Source: Dolomitihabitans soli (lineage in GTDB: Bacteria > Actinomycetota > Actinomycetes > Streptosporangiales > Streptosporangiaceae). Taken from it: 64,000 bases of DNA. The DNA lies in the NCBI RefSeq assembly GCF_022213955.1, contig NZ_JAKNTW010000034.1, positions 1 through 64,000 of the forward strand, in the 5' to 3' direction. The notes under the pieces were generated by a model that was given only the letters and a program-made list of their open reading frames with translations, had not been told where the DNA came from and made no database searches. The position numbers and the translations under genes are program-made. Position 1 is the first letter of the stretch. The number at the start of each line of letters is the position of its first letter. This document shows, piece by piece, positions 1 through 7,262 of the stretch.

Positions 1-8
1 CGCCCCCC

Positions 9-80
9 GCGCCCGCCCCTGCGCCCGCCCCTGCGCCCGCCCCTGCGCCCGCCCCTGCGCCCGCCCCTGCGCCCGCCCCT
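9..80. repeat. 12-bp tandem repeat, six perfect copies
   Basis: Six head-to-tail copies of GCGCCCGCCCCT are visible, followed by a decaying copy that runs into the duplicated block. There is no start codon or ribosome site near it inside the window. The window edge cuts the region, so the array may be longer, or it may be the Pro/Ala-coding end of a gene on the left. Confidence 0.85.
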
Positions 81-107
81 GCGCCTGCACCGCCCGCCGG
101 GCATGCG

Positions 108-229
108 GCGTGGGCGCCGGTCCCGACGCACGGCAGGACTCCAGGGCGGCGCCGACGCCGGCTCGCGCCGACCGGAACCCAACCGCCGACTACGGTACGC
201 GCCACCGCCGCACGACGATCGCCACGGGG
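108..229 (+). repeat. Dispersed GC-rich repeat, copy 1 of 3
   Basis: A segment of about 120-130 bp runs from GCGTGGGCGCCGG to GATCGCCACGGGG. It recurs at 2230-2359 and, more diverged, at 29591-29721. It has no convincing coding frame. All three copies lie downstream of small secreted-protein genes, although their orientation relative to the gene differs. Confidence 0.7.
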
Positions 230-333
230 TGCCTGATCTCTGTCTATGGTCGGGGGCGATCGAAGGTCTGGGACTTCGTTCCTCAGCCCCAGCCCACCGG
301 GCAGCGTCGGTTACGACCGCCTATGGGATGCCC

Positions 334-358
334 GTTGCACACCTCTCAGAAGTGCAAC
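334..358 (-). terminator. Conserved hairpin downstream of secreted-protein gene
   Basis: The 7-bp arms GTTGCAC and GTGCAAC flank an 11-nt loop. The same hairpin, with one loop change, is at 2464-2488 in the other copy. It lies about 120 bp past the stop codon of the leftward gene and probably terminates it, though there is no clear T-tract. Confidence 0.5.
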
Positions 359-478
359 CGAGAGCTACCTCTGCGGCCAACCATGCTGGGAACGTTCACG
401 GTCGTGCTTCAGGGCCAGGCGTACGGCGGTGTAGATGACGAAGCCCTGGACGAGAGCGGCACACCCCGTCACGTAGCG

Positions 479-961
479 TCAGACGCTGCGGGTGTGAGCG
501 TTGCACGTTGGGTCGATGCCTTTCTTGTCGAAGGAGACATAGATGTCGACGTGCCACTTGTCCGAGTACTTCACTCTTGTGTTGGGGTACTTGGCGTGCC
601 TGCCCGGCTTGATGTTGTCTCCGGATTCCCAGGTCCACAGCGTTTTGTCGGCGCTATAGCGCAGGTCCTTGCGGATCCTCAATCTCACGTTGCTCTTGTT
701 TCCGAGCTGGTTATTCCCGGTGGCCCCGAGGACATAGACGATCTCGTCGATCTTGTCCTCGCCGTTTTTCGGCGTGTAGTAGGCCGCGAGGTCCGCCCAT
801 CTATCCTGGTCGTCAACGTTGCAATAGGCGAAGAGCGCCCCGCCCGCGGCGGAGCTCGCGGTGGAGTTCGAAGCCGAGGCGCCCGCCGCGGGGATGATCG
901 ACAATGCCACGCCCACGGTTGCGAAGATCGCCGTCTTCTTCAGGATGCCTGTCACTCGCAT
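479..961 (-). CDS. Small secreted protein of unknown function, paralogue A
   Basis: This is a 160-residue protein with a Sec signal peptide. It opens MRVTGILKKTAIFATVGVAL and has a likely cleavage site after ASA near residue 30. I chose the ATG at 961 over an upstream GTG because the paralogue starts at the same residue and GAGAGGG lies just upstream. The mature part has conserved YYTPKNG, RIRKDL, TLW.W and RVKYSDKWHVD blocks, plus two conserved cysteines, one near the mature N-terminus and one in PTCNAH near the C-terminus, which could form one disulfide. I do not recognise the family. The paralogue is at 2609-3091, and both share a promoter with a SARP-like box. Confidence 0.85.
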   Translation of the reverse strand: MRVTGILKKTAIFATVGVALSIIPAAGASASNSTASSAAGGALFAYCNVDDQDRWADLAAYYTPKNGEDKIDEIVYVLGATGNNQLGNKSNVRLRIRKDLRYSADKTLWTWESGDNIKPGRHAKYPNTRVKYSDKWHVDIYVSFDKKGIDPTCNAHTRSV

Positions 962-1009
962 AGTGCCCTCTCGTGCCGGGGGTGATTCGGTTGCGGACAA
1001 AGGGCCAAT

Positions 1010-1249
1010 TTAGGGAGGTGCGGTATATAGGCGGTATGTCAACTCGGAGGCTTTGAAAGCAGGCTCCAACTCGCCTACGCGTGACCAGAAGCCGAAGGGG
1101 TCCTTGGCTGGGCGGAAGCCGTACGCCTGGGCCATGTCGGCGGCTTCGGTGAAGAGGTGGGCGATGGCGGAGGGGGAGTGGGCGTCGCTGTCGAAGGTGA
1201 CCGTGTCGCCGCCCTCCTTGCGCCACGATCGCAGGATCGTCGCGTCCAT
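1010..1249 (-). pseudogene. PHP-domain protein, C-terminal remnant
   Basis: The frame encodes ILRSWRKEGGDTVTFDSDAH followed by GFRPAKDPFGFW, which matches the C-terminal part of PHP-domain phosphoesterases (histidinol-phosphatase-like), including the metal-binding SDAH. The N-terminal three quarters are missing. The end of the frame runs into the secreted-gene promoter, so the original C-terminus is also lost. This is a broken gene at the edge of the duplicated block. Confidence 0.55.
1022..1038 (-). promoter_or_regulatory. SARP-like direct-repeat box, site 1
   Basis: On the gene strand the site reads CATACC-GCCTA-TATACC, an ATACC repeat with 11-bp phasing. Nine bases downstream is TAAATT (1012-1007), a plausible -10 element. 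This spacing matches the usual layout of SARP operators, where direct repeats take the place of a -35 element. The site is 60 bp upstream of the secreted-protein start. Confidence 0.6.
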
Positions 1250-1460
1250 CGGGGGTCCTCGTAGAGATCGCGGAAATGACCCTGATCCGCTCCCCGGGAG
1301 GGTGGGACGACGGCGACGGGAAGACCCGGTGCCCGTTCAAGAGCGTGCCCGTGCCGTGCCCGTTGGAGGGGGGAATAGGGGGGAGTAGCAGGTATTCAGG
1401 GCAGATGCGATCACGGGCCTGAGCTGGGTTTTCGTAGCTAGACCATGATCGCCTAACATA

Positions 1461-1505
1461 TTTGCAAGCAGGAAGTCAGGGGTTCGAATCCCCTAGGCTC
1501 CACCA
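1461..1505 (+). other. 3' fragment of tRNA-Ala(TGC), probable attachment-site remnant
   Basis: The 45 nt correspond to the anticodon loop with TGC, the 3' anticodon strand GCAGG, the variable loop, an intact T-arm (AGGGG-TTCGAAT-CCCCT), the acceptor 3' strand AGGCTCC, and ACCA. No matching 5' half follows tRNA spacing upstream. A fragment that starts at the anticodon loop is typical of the att core left when an integrative element uses a tRNA gene. It is followed by a terminator-like hairpin. Confidence 0.7.
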
Positions 1506-1512
1506 GCCAAAA

Positions 1513-1541
1513 CACCCCGCTCCAGACCTTGGAACGGGGTG
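1513..1541 (+). terminator. Hairpin after the tRNA fragment
   Basis: The arms CACCCCG and CGGGGTG are extended by TCCA/TGGA pairing around a short loop, directly after the tRNA 3' end. It resembles the terminator of the original tRNA gene carried along with the att core. Confidence 0.5.
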
Positions 1542-1624
1542 CTCGGGCCATTAACGGGCCATTAGCCAGCGGGGACCGGCACCCGCCGCACCGTGTCCGT
1601 TTACGCCAAGTGGACGCTTACCGC

Positions 1625-2041
1625 TCAGGAATCAAGTACGGCGGCGACGGCTTCGATCTCAACGAGTTGGTCGTCGTAACCAAGCACGGTGACTCCCATC
1701 AAGGTGCTCGGTACGTCATGGTCACCGAACGAGTCCCGGACTACCTTCCAGGCAGCACCCAAATCCTCCTGCCGGGTGGACGCGACGAGAACCCTTGTGC
1801 TGATCACGTCCTGCAATGATGCGCCAGAGGCAGTGAGAGCCGCCTGCATGTTCTCGATGGCTTTCGCTGCTTGGCCCGCGTAGTTCCCAATGGCTGCCGT
1901 CGAGCCGTCCTCGTTCAGGGGACACGCTCCGGCGAGGAAGATGAGTCGTGACTCGGCAGGCGCCGTGGCTGCGTATGCGTACTGGGCGACGTCGGACAGA
2001 GAAGCTGAGCGGATCAAAGTGATGGCGCTAGGCATGGTCAC
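1625..2041 (-). CDS. RidA family (YjgF/YER057c/UK114) protein
   Basis: The 138-residue protein has the RidA fold pattern: an N-terminal strand region ending LIFLAGACPLNEDG, a central QAAKAIENMQAAL helix, and VISTRVLVAS before the C-terminal EIEAVAAVL. RidA proteins hydrolyse reactive enamine/imine intermediates formed by PLP enzymes. The usual catalytic Arg is in a region matching STRVLV, but I cannot confirm from sequence alone that this is an active deaminase and not a non-canonical member. It stands alone between the tRNA fragment and the second duplicate block. Confidence 0.8.
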   Translation of the reverse strand: MTMPSAITLIRSASLSDVAQYAYAATAPAESRLIFLAGACPLNEDGSTAAIGNYAGQAAKAIENMQAALTASGASLQDVISTRVLVASTRQEDLGAAWKVVRDSFGDHDVPSTLMGVTVLGYDDQLVEIEAVAAVLDS

Positions 2042-2229
2042 TCAGTTCCTTTCACCTAGGGTCCAAAGCGGCCATCCTGACATGGGCATCCTGACTGCCG
2101 CCTCCTATTTTCGCAGGCCAAGCCGTCCGTCCCTCGCGGCCCGCCCACGGTTGTTCTTATGGGTATCAAGGGGCGGCGGCGCTGAGCGCCGCGTCCGCCC
2201 TTGCGCCTGCACCGCCCGTCGGGCGTGCG

Positions 2230-2359
2230 GCGTGGGCGCCGGTCCCGACGCACGGCAGGACTCCAGGGCGGCGCCGACGCCGGCTCGCGCCGACCGGACC
2301 CGAACCGCCGGCTACGGTACGCGCCGCCGCCCCACCGCCGCACGACGATCGCCACGGGG
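2230..2359 (+). repeat. Dispersed GC-rich repeat, copy 2 of 3
   Basis: This is the same element as 108-229, with a few substitutions and a short insertion before the conserved CACGACGATCGCCACGGGG end. Confidence 0.7.
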
Positions 2360-2463
2360 TGCCTGATCTCTGTCGATGGACGGGGGCGATCGAAGGTCCG
2401 GGACTTCGTTCCTCGGCCCCAGCCCACCGGACAGCGTCGTTGACGACCGCCTACGGGATGCCC

Positions 2464-2488
2464 GTTGCACGCCTCTCAGAAGTGCAAC
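2464..2488 (-). terminator. Conserved hairpin downstream of paralogue B
   Basis: The arms are again GTTGCAC and GTGCAAC, matching the hairpin at 334-358 except for one loop base. Confidence 0.5.
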
Positions 2489-2608
2489 CGAGAGCTACCT
2501 CTGCGGCCAACCATGCTGGGAACGTTCACGGTCGTGCTTCAGGGCCAGGCCCACGGCGGTGTAGATGACGAAGCCCTGGACGATAGCGGCACACCCCGTC
2601 ACGTAGCG

Positions 2609-3091
2609 TCAGACACTGCGGGTGTGAGCGTTGCACGTTGGGTCGATGCCTTTCTGGTAGAGGAAGGTGACCTTGAGGTCGACGTGCCACTTGTCCGAGT
2701 ACTTCACTCTTTCGCCGGGGTCCTTGGAGCGGCTGCTGATGTCGTTGTCTTCGAACTTCCAGGACCACAGCGTTTGGTCGGGCAGATAGGGCAGGTCCTT
2801 GCGGATCCTCACTCTCACCTTGTACGAGCTTCCGGTGTCCGCGCGGTCATATTCGATCTTGTCGATCTCGTCGTAGCCGTTTTTCGGCGTGTAGTAGACC
2901 GAGACTCCGGCCCACCTAAGGTGATAGCTGCCACTGCTGCTGCCAACGTTGCAATCGATGGAGAGCTTCTTCTGCGCGGCGGAGCTCGCGGTGGAGTTCG
3001 AAGCCGAAGCGCCCGCCGCGGGGATGATCGACAACGCCACGCCCACGGTTGCGAAGATCGCCGTCTTCTTCAGGATGCCTGTCACTCGCAT
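2609..3091 (-). CDS. Small secreted protein of unknown function, paralogue B
   Basis: The protein has 160 residues with a signal peptide nearly identical to the paralogue at 479-961. The mature domains have diverged but keep the CNV, YYTPKNG, RIRKDL, RVKYSDKWHVD and PTCNAHTRSV segments and the two cysteines. The ATG at 3091 follows GAGAGGG. The family is not recognised. Faster divergence of the mature region than of the flanking DNA hints that the exported part is under diversifying or relaxed selection. Confidence 0.85.
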   Translation of the reverse strand: MRVTGILKKTAIFATVGVALSIIPAAGASASNSTASSAAQKKLSIDCNVGSSSGSYHLRWAGVSVYYTPKNGYDEIDKIEYDRADTGSSYKVRVRIRKDLPYLPDQTLWSWKFEDNDISSRSKDPGERVKYSDKWHVDLKVTFLYQKGIDPTCNAHTRSV

Positions 3092-3139
3092 AGTGCCCTC
3101 TCGTGCCGGGGGTGATTCGGTTGCGGAGAAAGGGCCAAT

Positions 3140-3343
3140 TTAGGGAGGTGTGGTATATCGACGGTATGGTCCAATCTGGGGCAACCTGGCGAGGGCTTTG
3201 ACGGCAGCGCGTCGGCGGCTTGTGCGGCGCGCAGCTTGGGCCGGCCCCAGCCGAGGGTCTGCTTCCAGAAGCGGGTAGGTGTGCTCCAGGTCGAATCTGC
3301 GCAGGAACGCCTGCCGGCATCGATCCGCGTCCGCGCTGGTCAA
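3140..3343 (-). pseudogene. Transposase remnant, frameshifted
   Basis: The frame begins ADADRCRQAFLRRFDLEHTY, a segment typical of the C-terminal third of DDE transposases of actinobacterial insertion sequences. Just after HTY, removing one C restores RFWKQTLGWGRPKLR, the expected continuation. The gene therefore carries a +1 frameshift and is truncated on both sides. No terminal inverted repeats are recognisable. Confidence 0.65.
3152..3168 (-). promoter_or_regulatory. SARP-like direct-repeat box, site 2
   Basis: The gene-strand sequence is CATACC-GTCGA-TATACC, followed after nine bases by TAAATT (3142-3137). The architecture is the same as site 1. The box is 60 bp upstream of the start codon. 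Confidence 0.6.
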
Positions 3344-3390
3344 CCGCGGTCAGTCACGGTTACTCGCCGGGGGGATGGATGCGGTCATGG

Positions 3391-3540
3391 TCAGTCGGAG
3401 TCCGTTGTTCTCTTCATCTGCTCGTATGGGCACAGAAACCTGAGGGTGCTGGGATCGAACTCGACGCCATCGTCGACCTTGGTGGCGGCGATGGTCGCCA
3501 CTCGACGGATGATCTCGGGCTCGTCGTTGGGAAAGGCGCC
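3391..3540 (-). pseudogene. Possible AbiEii-like nucleotidyltransferase fragment
   Basis: A 49-codon open frame contains EIIRRVATIAATKVDDGVEF followed by DPSTLRFL, then stops. The DDGVEFDP stretch resembles part of AbiEii/AbiGii-type nucleotidyltransferases, but no catalytic motif remains. It has no start codon and no ribosome site, so it is at best a remnant. The rest of 3344-3718 shows no intact gene. Confidence 0.3.
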
Positions 3541-3718
3541 TGTTTGATCGGCTCAGGACCCCGACGCTGACCGACGTCACCGATCTCCTCCTGGTTGCCG
3601 TCGCTCCGAGCGGACTATCTGGCAGACCGGATCGAGCTCGGCCTGGCAAGGGGCTCCGCATGAGCAGACCACCGTTCGGCCCGCGGAGATCCTCGTGGAC
3701 TCTGCGGGACACCAGAGC

Positions 3719-5062
3719 TCAGCGGCCGGGAAGCCAGTTGCCGTGGAAGCCCGTGGGGACGCGGACCGGCAGACGCACCTCCGCCACCGGTGGGGACGCA
3801 AGGTCGGCGGCGTCGAGGACGGCCAGGTAGCCGGTCCCGCTGGAGCGGTCGTGGGCGAAGGTCAGCAGATATCCGTCGTCGTCGCGAGATGTCTCCTTCC
3901 GGGGGACGAAGACCGCCTCGCCGCAGGTGTGCCCGGCGGGCAGCCGATGTGTCTCGCGGGCCGCGCCCCTGGCGAAGTCGTACTTGTAGATCTCCGAGCG
4001 CTCCGGCTCGGCCGCCAGCGAGAAGCTGGTGACGTAACCGAAACGGTTGGGCCGGCCCACCTCGGCGTCCGCGACGCGCGGGTACTCGATCGGCGCGTCA
4101 TCCAGCGGCCGCTCGGCGACCGAGCCCGCGGCCAGGTCCAGCCGCCACTCGTGCAGATTGGGCAGCCCGCCGTCGTAGTCAGAGGAGCCGTCACGCCACA
4201 GGCTCGGCACCCGGCAGCCGGTGACCGTGATCACGCCGCCTGACTCCGAGGCGTTCATGGTGTGCCACACGTAACACGGTTCGACTCCGAACCAGCGCAC
4301 CGATCCGCCGTCCCGCCGCATCACGCCGAACTGTGCGCCGTGCCGCTCGTCCCACCGCCACGGCAGCCCACCGGCGGCGGCCACCGCCGGGTCGAATACG
4401 ACTGGCAGGTCCATGAAGACAACGTGATGCTCGGTGATGGCGAAGTCGTGCATCATCGTCGCCCGCGCAACCTCCACCACCTGCGTCTGGAGCACTTGGC
4501 CGGCCGGCGTGGCGCGGTAGTAGGTGAGGTACGGCGGGCGCAGCCGGGAGCCGAAGAACAGCAGCTCGCCCGTACCCGGGCAGATCTTGGGATGCGCGGT
4601 CATAGGGGTGCGCAGCGCGCCGCCGAAGGTGAACGGCCCGACCGTCTCCAGCTCCGGCGTGATCTCGTACGGGAAGCCGCCCTCCTCCAGCGCGAGCAGC
4701 CGGCCCCCGTGCGACACCAGGTGGGTGTTGGCGGTGGTGACCCGGTAATCCACCCGGCCGGTCGCCTGGTCGAAGGCTAGGGCGAAGCGGGACCGGCCGG
4801 GGTGCTCGTACATCGGGGTCCGTACGTACCGGTTGCGGTACCAGCGGGCCCGCCCGCCGTCCAGGGCCACCGCGTGGACCATGCCGTCGCCCGCGAAGTA
4901 GTGCGGCGACCAGCCCGTCTGCGGGTTGGGCCCGTTGCGGAGGTAGACGCCGGTCAGTTCCTCGGGAACGGCGCCGACCACCTCGGCCGTCACCTCCTCA
5001 GTCACCGGCGCGTTGTTCCCCGCCAGATGGAGGGGCACGTCGGCGTTCCGTTCGGTCGTCAT
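3719..5062 (-). CDS. Carotenoid oxygenase family protein
   Basis: This 447-residue enzyme belongs to the RPE65/carotenoid cleavage dioxygenase family, non-heme iron enzymes that split double bonds of carotenoids, apocarotenoids or stilbenes. The four iron-ligand histidines fall in the expected places: TAHPK near 157, MMHDF near 205, VWHTM near 267 and GFHGNWLP near 440. The N-terminal LTGVYLRNGPNPQ motif and the full length argue for an active protein. The ATG at 5062 has GGAGG nine bases upstream. No carotenoid genes are adjacent, so the substrate is unknown. Confidence 0.92.
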   Translation of the reverse strand: MTTERNADVPLHLAGNNAPVTEEVTAEVVGAVPEELTGVYLRNGPNPQTGWSPHYFAGDGMVHAVALDGGRARWYRNRYVRTPMYEHPGRSRFALAFDQATGRVDYRVTTANTHLVSHGGRLLALEEGGFPYEITPELETVGPFTFGGALRTPMTAHPKICPGTGELLFFGSRLRPPYLTYYRATPAGQVLQTQVVEVARATMMHDFAITEHHVVFMDLPVVFDPAVAAAGGLPWRWDERHGAQFGVMRRDGGSVRWFGVEPCYVWHTMNASESGGVITVTGCRVPSLWRDGSSDYDGGLPNLHEWRLDLAAGSVAERPLDDAPIEYPRVADAEVGRPNRFGYVTSFSLAAEPERSEIYKYDFARGAARETHRLPAGHTCGEAVFVPRKETSRDDDGYLLTFAHDRSSGTGYLAVLDAADLASPPVAEVRLPVRVPTGFHGNWLPGR

Positions 5063-5258
5063 CTGCTGGGTCCTCCCGTAGTCCGATCCGGCTGCGCCAG
5101 GATGCAGGGAAGACTCCCGCTGAAACAGTCTTGTTCTTTCCGGGCCTCTCAGCCGGTAGGAGAACGCGCAGCACACAGCGCCGTGAAAAGTCCCGGCCGG
5201 GCTCAGCGGTGTACCGCCTCCGGGGCCGGCGGGGTGAGCCGCGTGGTCACGGGACGGT

Positions 5259-5486
5259 GATTGGTCTAACTGGGAGGATATGAGCTAATATCGCCCACTT
5301 TCGAATGGTGACCTGCTGGCGGTGGCGGGTGACCCGGCTGCACACAACTCGGCTGATGGACGGATCAAGGTCTTCGTTCGCGGCGCGAATAATCACCTAT
5401 GGCATATATGGCAAGTCGCACGGGAAGGCAACTGGTCCGACTGGGAAGATCTCGGTAGGCACCGCCCGCTTCCAAATGGAGAATGA
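5259..5486 (+). pseudogene. Lectin-like beta-propeller remnant
   Basis: One frame reads DWSNWEDMS, stop, YRPLSNGDLLAVAGD and then DGRIKVFVRGANNHLWHIWQ, followed by NWSDWEDLGRHRPLPNGE and a stop. The repeated [DN]WS.WED and DGR..VFVRG...LWH.WQ pattern is that of PLL-like/tectonin-type sugar-binding propellers in secreted actinobacterial proteins. One repeat and a half remain, interrupted by TAA. It lies just upstream of the phospholipase gene. The start and the rest of the gene are missing. Confidence 0.6.
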
Positions 5487-5622
5487 CATGGGCGAGAAGG
5501 CCTGAAAAGCGGAAGGTCGGCGGTTCGGCCCTGCCCCTGACCAGCGGTCGCCACGCCTGCCCCGCCGCGATCCCGGGCAAGCCGTGCGCTCCGGCTCCGC
5601 TTGCAAGCGGATCACCTAGGGC

Positions 5623-5639
5623 GGTATAGCGGGGGTATG
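5623..5639 (+). promoter_or_regulatory. SARP-like direct-repeat box, site 3 (inverted)
   Basis: GGTATA-GCGGG-GGTATG on the strand shown repeats GGTAT with 11-bp phasing, as in sites 1, 2 and 4. Here the box points away from the phospholipase gene that starts 90 bp downstream, and no good -10 follows it in the leftward direction. It may act as an operator of the phospholipase gene or be a relic. Confidence 0.45.
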
Positions 5640-5727
5640 TTCGCGCGCCGCGTTGGCCGTGATTATTTGCTGTTCCGCACCACGAGCCGTAACCCTTGGG
5701 AATCATCCTCCTCAACAAGGAGTACCC

Positions 5728-6210
5728 GTGAAGACGACGGCATTCATCTCTGGTGCGCTGGTGACCGCCATGGCGGCATTAGTCCTGGCCAGCACACCGG
5801 CGGCGGCGGATCCCAAGCATCAGCTGAACGTGGCCCTCTCGCTCACTAAGAACACCGCGAGCAGTCAGACCTACTGGGCCAACATGCGCCGCAACCAGAA
5901 CGAGCCTTATGTCAAGAGGTGGAGCTTCTACTGGTGGACCGACGGCTGTACGGTGCCCAAGAAGATCGGTAACTCAGACTACTGGAAGGGAGTCTTCGCG
6001 ACGCCCTGCGCTCGCCACGACTTCGGCTACCGCAACGTCAAGCGGCTCGCGAGCTCCAGCAAGTGGAAGAACACCTACAAAAAGACCGTCGATGACGCGT
6101 TCCTCTTCGATATGGGAAACGTGTGCGTGAAATTCTCCAAGACGAAGAAGGCGTCGTGCCGAATTGCGGCGGCGGCGTTCTACGCCGTGACCAGGGTGCG
6201 CGAGAGCTAG
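5728..6210 (+). CDS. Secreted prokaryotic phospholipase A2
   Basis: The 160-residue protein has a signal peptide ending STPAAA near residue 27. The mature domain matches bacterial phospholipase A2: the calcium-loop DGC near 72-74 and the catalytic CARHDFGYRN with the His-Asp pair near 97-98, with further cysteines for two disulfides. These enzymes release fatty acid from the sn-2 position of phospholipids outside the cell. I chose the GTG at 5728 because AAGGAG lies directly upstream and the signal peptide begins VKTTAFIS. A SARP-like box lies upstream. Confidence 0.88.
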   Translation: MKTTAFISGALVTAMAALVLASTPAAADPKHQLNVALSLTKNTASSQTYWANMRRNQNEPYVKRWSFYWWTDGCTVPKKIGNSDYWKGVFATPCARHDFGYRNVKRLASSSKWKNTYKKTVDDAFLFDMGNVCVKFSKTKKASCRIAAAAFYAVTRVRES

Positions 6211-6465
6211 GGCCGAGCGCCGACCCGGGTGACAGTTGAACCCGTAAAGCGAAGCACGCGCCTTTCGTAATGCGCGGTTCAGGTTCGGTTGTTGCGCCCG
6301 GCCGGCGGTAGATCGGCCGGGCCCAGCACCTGACGACCGCCCGGGACCCTACGACCAGTCCGCCGTCACCGTGGCCGCGCTCCTGTGCGCCGCCACGGTC
6401 CGCGAGCTCACCCGCATCCAGACGGCCCTGGCCAACCTCTGAGCCCAGGTACGGCACGCGCCTGC
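6211..6465. other. Intergenic region with a short C-terminal-like frame
   Basis: There is no intact gene here. A rightward frame ending at about 6442 reads TVAALLCAATVRELTRIQTA and then stops, but it has no plausible start and looks like the tail of a lost gene. The segment near 6298-6321 contains the short GCCCGGCCG/CGGCCGGGC inverted repeat and may terminate the phospholipase transcript. Confidence 0.4.
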
Positions 6466-6482
6466 CATACCTGGAATATACC
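6466..6482 (+). promoter_or_regulatory. SARP-like direct-repeat box, site 4, with -10
   Basis: CATACC-TGGAA-TATACC is read in the direction of the SARP gene. After nine bases comes CACAAT (6492-6497) as a possible -10. The start codon follows 33 bp after the box. Since the box also occurs upstream of the secreted genes, autoregulation is likely. Confidence 0.6.
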
Positions 6483-6515
6483 CGCCACGATCACAATGCG
6501 GATCGGAGGTGCACG

Positions 6516-7262
6516 ATGTTCCAACTGTTGGGACGCTTGGCGGTGGTCGACGGCGGCGGCCGCGCGATCAACATCCGGGCCGCGAAGCAGCAGGCGATCC
6601 TCGCCGTTCTCATGCTGTCCCCGGGCGGAGTGGTCAGCGTGGATCGGCTGATGACGGAGCTCTGGCCGAACGAGCCGCCGGCCACGGCCAGAGCGAGTCT
6701 GCAAACGTATGTTTACCGCCTGCGACGCACTCTGGCGCCGCTTGCCGCTCACGGTGTCGACCTGACCACCCTCGGGAACGGCTACACCCTGGTCGTCCCG
6801 GATCGAGCGGTGGACGTCAGGGCGTTCGAGCAGTGCTTCACCCGGGGATCGGAGGCTCTGGCCGCGGGCAATCCGGCGGTGGCGGCCGGTCTGCTGCGGG
6901 AGGCGCTGGACATGTGGCACGGTCCGCTGGCGCCGGAGATCGACGTCGAAACCGTCCGCTGCGAGCGCCGTCGCCTGGACGCGGCGCACTTGACCGCATC
7001 CGAGCTCTGGGTGCAGGCCGAGCTGCGGCTCGGCCTCTACAACTGGGTCATCCCGGAATTGGAGCGCCTCGTCGAGGCCCACCCGTTCCGTGAGTCCCTG
7101 TGGGAGATGCTGCTGCGTGCCCTGACCGGGCTCGGCCGCCGTGCCGAAGCGCTCGCCGCCTACCGGCGCATGCGTGACATCCTCAGTACGGAACTCGGCA
7201 TCGAACCGGCCGACTACCTACGCCGGCAGCATCAGGACATACTCCGAGGCGCGTCGTTCTAG
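6516..7262 (+). CDS. Short SARP family transcriptional regulator
   Basis: The 248 residues comprise an OmpR-type winged-helix domain (about 1-90, with VSVDRLMTELWP and SLQTYVYRLRRTL) and a bacterial transcriptional activation domain (about 95-245, with LGIEPADYLRRQHQDIL). There is no NB-ARC or TPR extension, so it resembles pathway-specific activators such as ActII-ORF4 or RedD. ATG follows GGATCGGAGGTGC with good spacing. It converges on the cysteine-rich peptide operon. Four copies of a direct-repeat box in this region, one in its own promoter, are its likely targets. Confidence 0.9.
   Translation: MFQLLGRLAVVDGGGRAINIRAAKQQAILAVLMLSPGGVVSVDRLMTELWPNEPPATARASLQTYVYRLRRTLAPLAAHGVDLTTLGNGYTLVVPDRAVDVRAFEQCFTRGSEALAAGNPAVAAGLLREALDMWHGPLAPEIDVETVRCERRRLDAAHLTASELWVQAELRLGLYNWVIPELERLVEAHPFRESLWEMLLRALTGLGRRAEALAAYRRMRDILSTELGIEPADYLRRQHQDILRGASF

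Larger units (their letters stand above)
69..1038. repeat. Segmental duplication, copy 1
   Basis: About 970 bp align with 2191-3168. The shared part covers a GC-rich segment, a conserved hairpin, the secreted-protein gene and its promoter. Identity is highest in the promoter, in the signal-peptide region and downstream of the gene, and lower in the mature-protein region. That suggests an old duplication with divergence of the exported domain. Both copies end at the promoter and abut unrelated gene remnants. Confidence 0.85.
2191..3168. repeat. Segmental duplication, copy 2
   Basis: This block is homologous to 69-1038. It carries the same GC-rich segment, hairpin, secreted-protein gene and promoter box. 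The boundary on the promoter side is just past the second GGTAT element, where an unrelated transposase remnant begins. Confidence 0.85.

Noticed and set aside
9-80. CRISPR array
   Set aside because: The 12-bp units are contiguous with no spacers.
1415-1505. Complete tRNA gene
   Set aside because: The 5' part (GGGCCTGAGCTGGG...) does not give a tRNA of proper length, and the 5' anticodon strand CCTGC is absent. Only the 3' half is supported.
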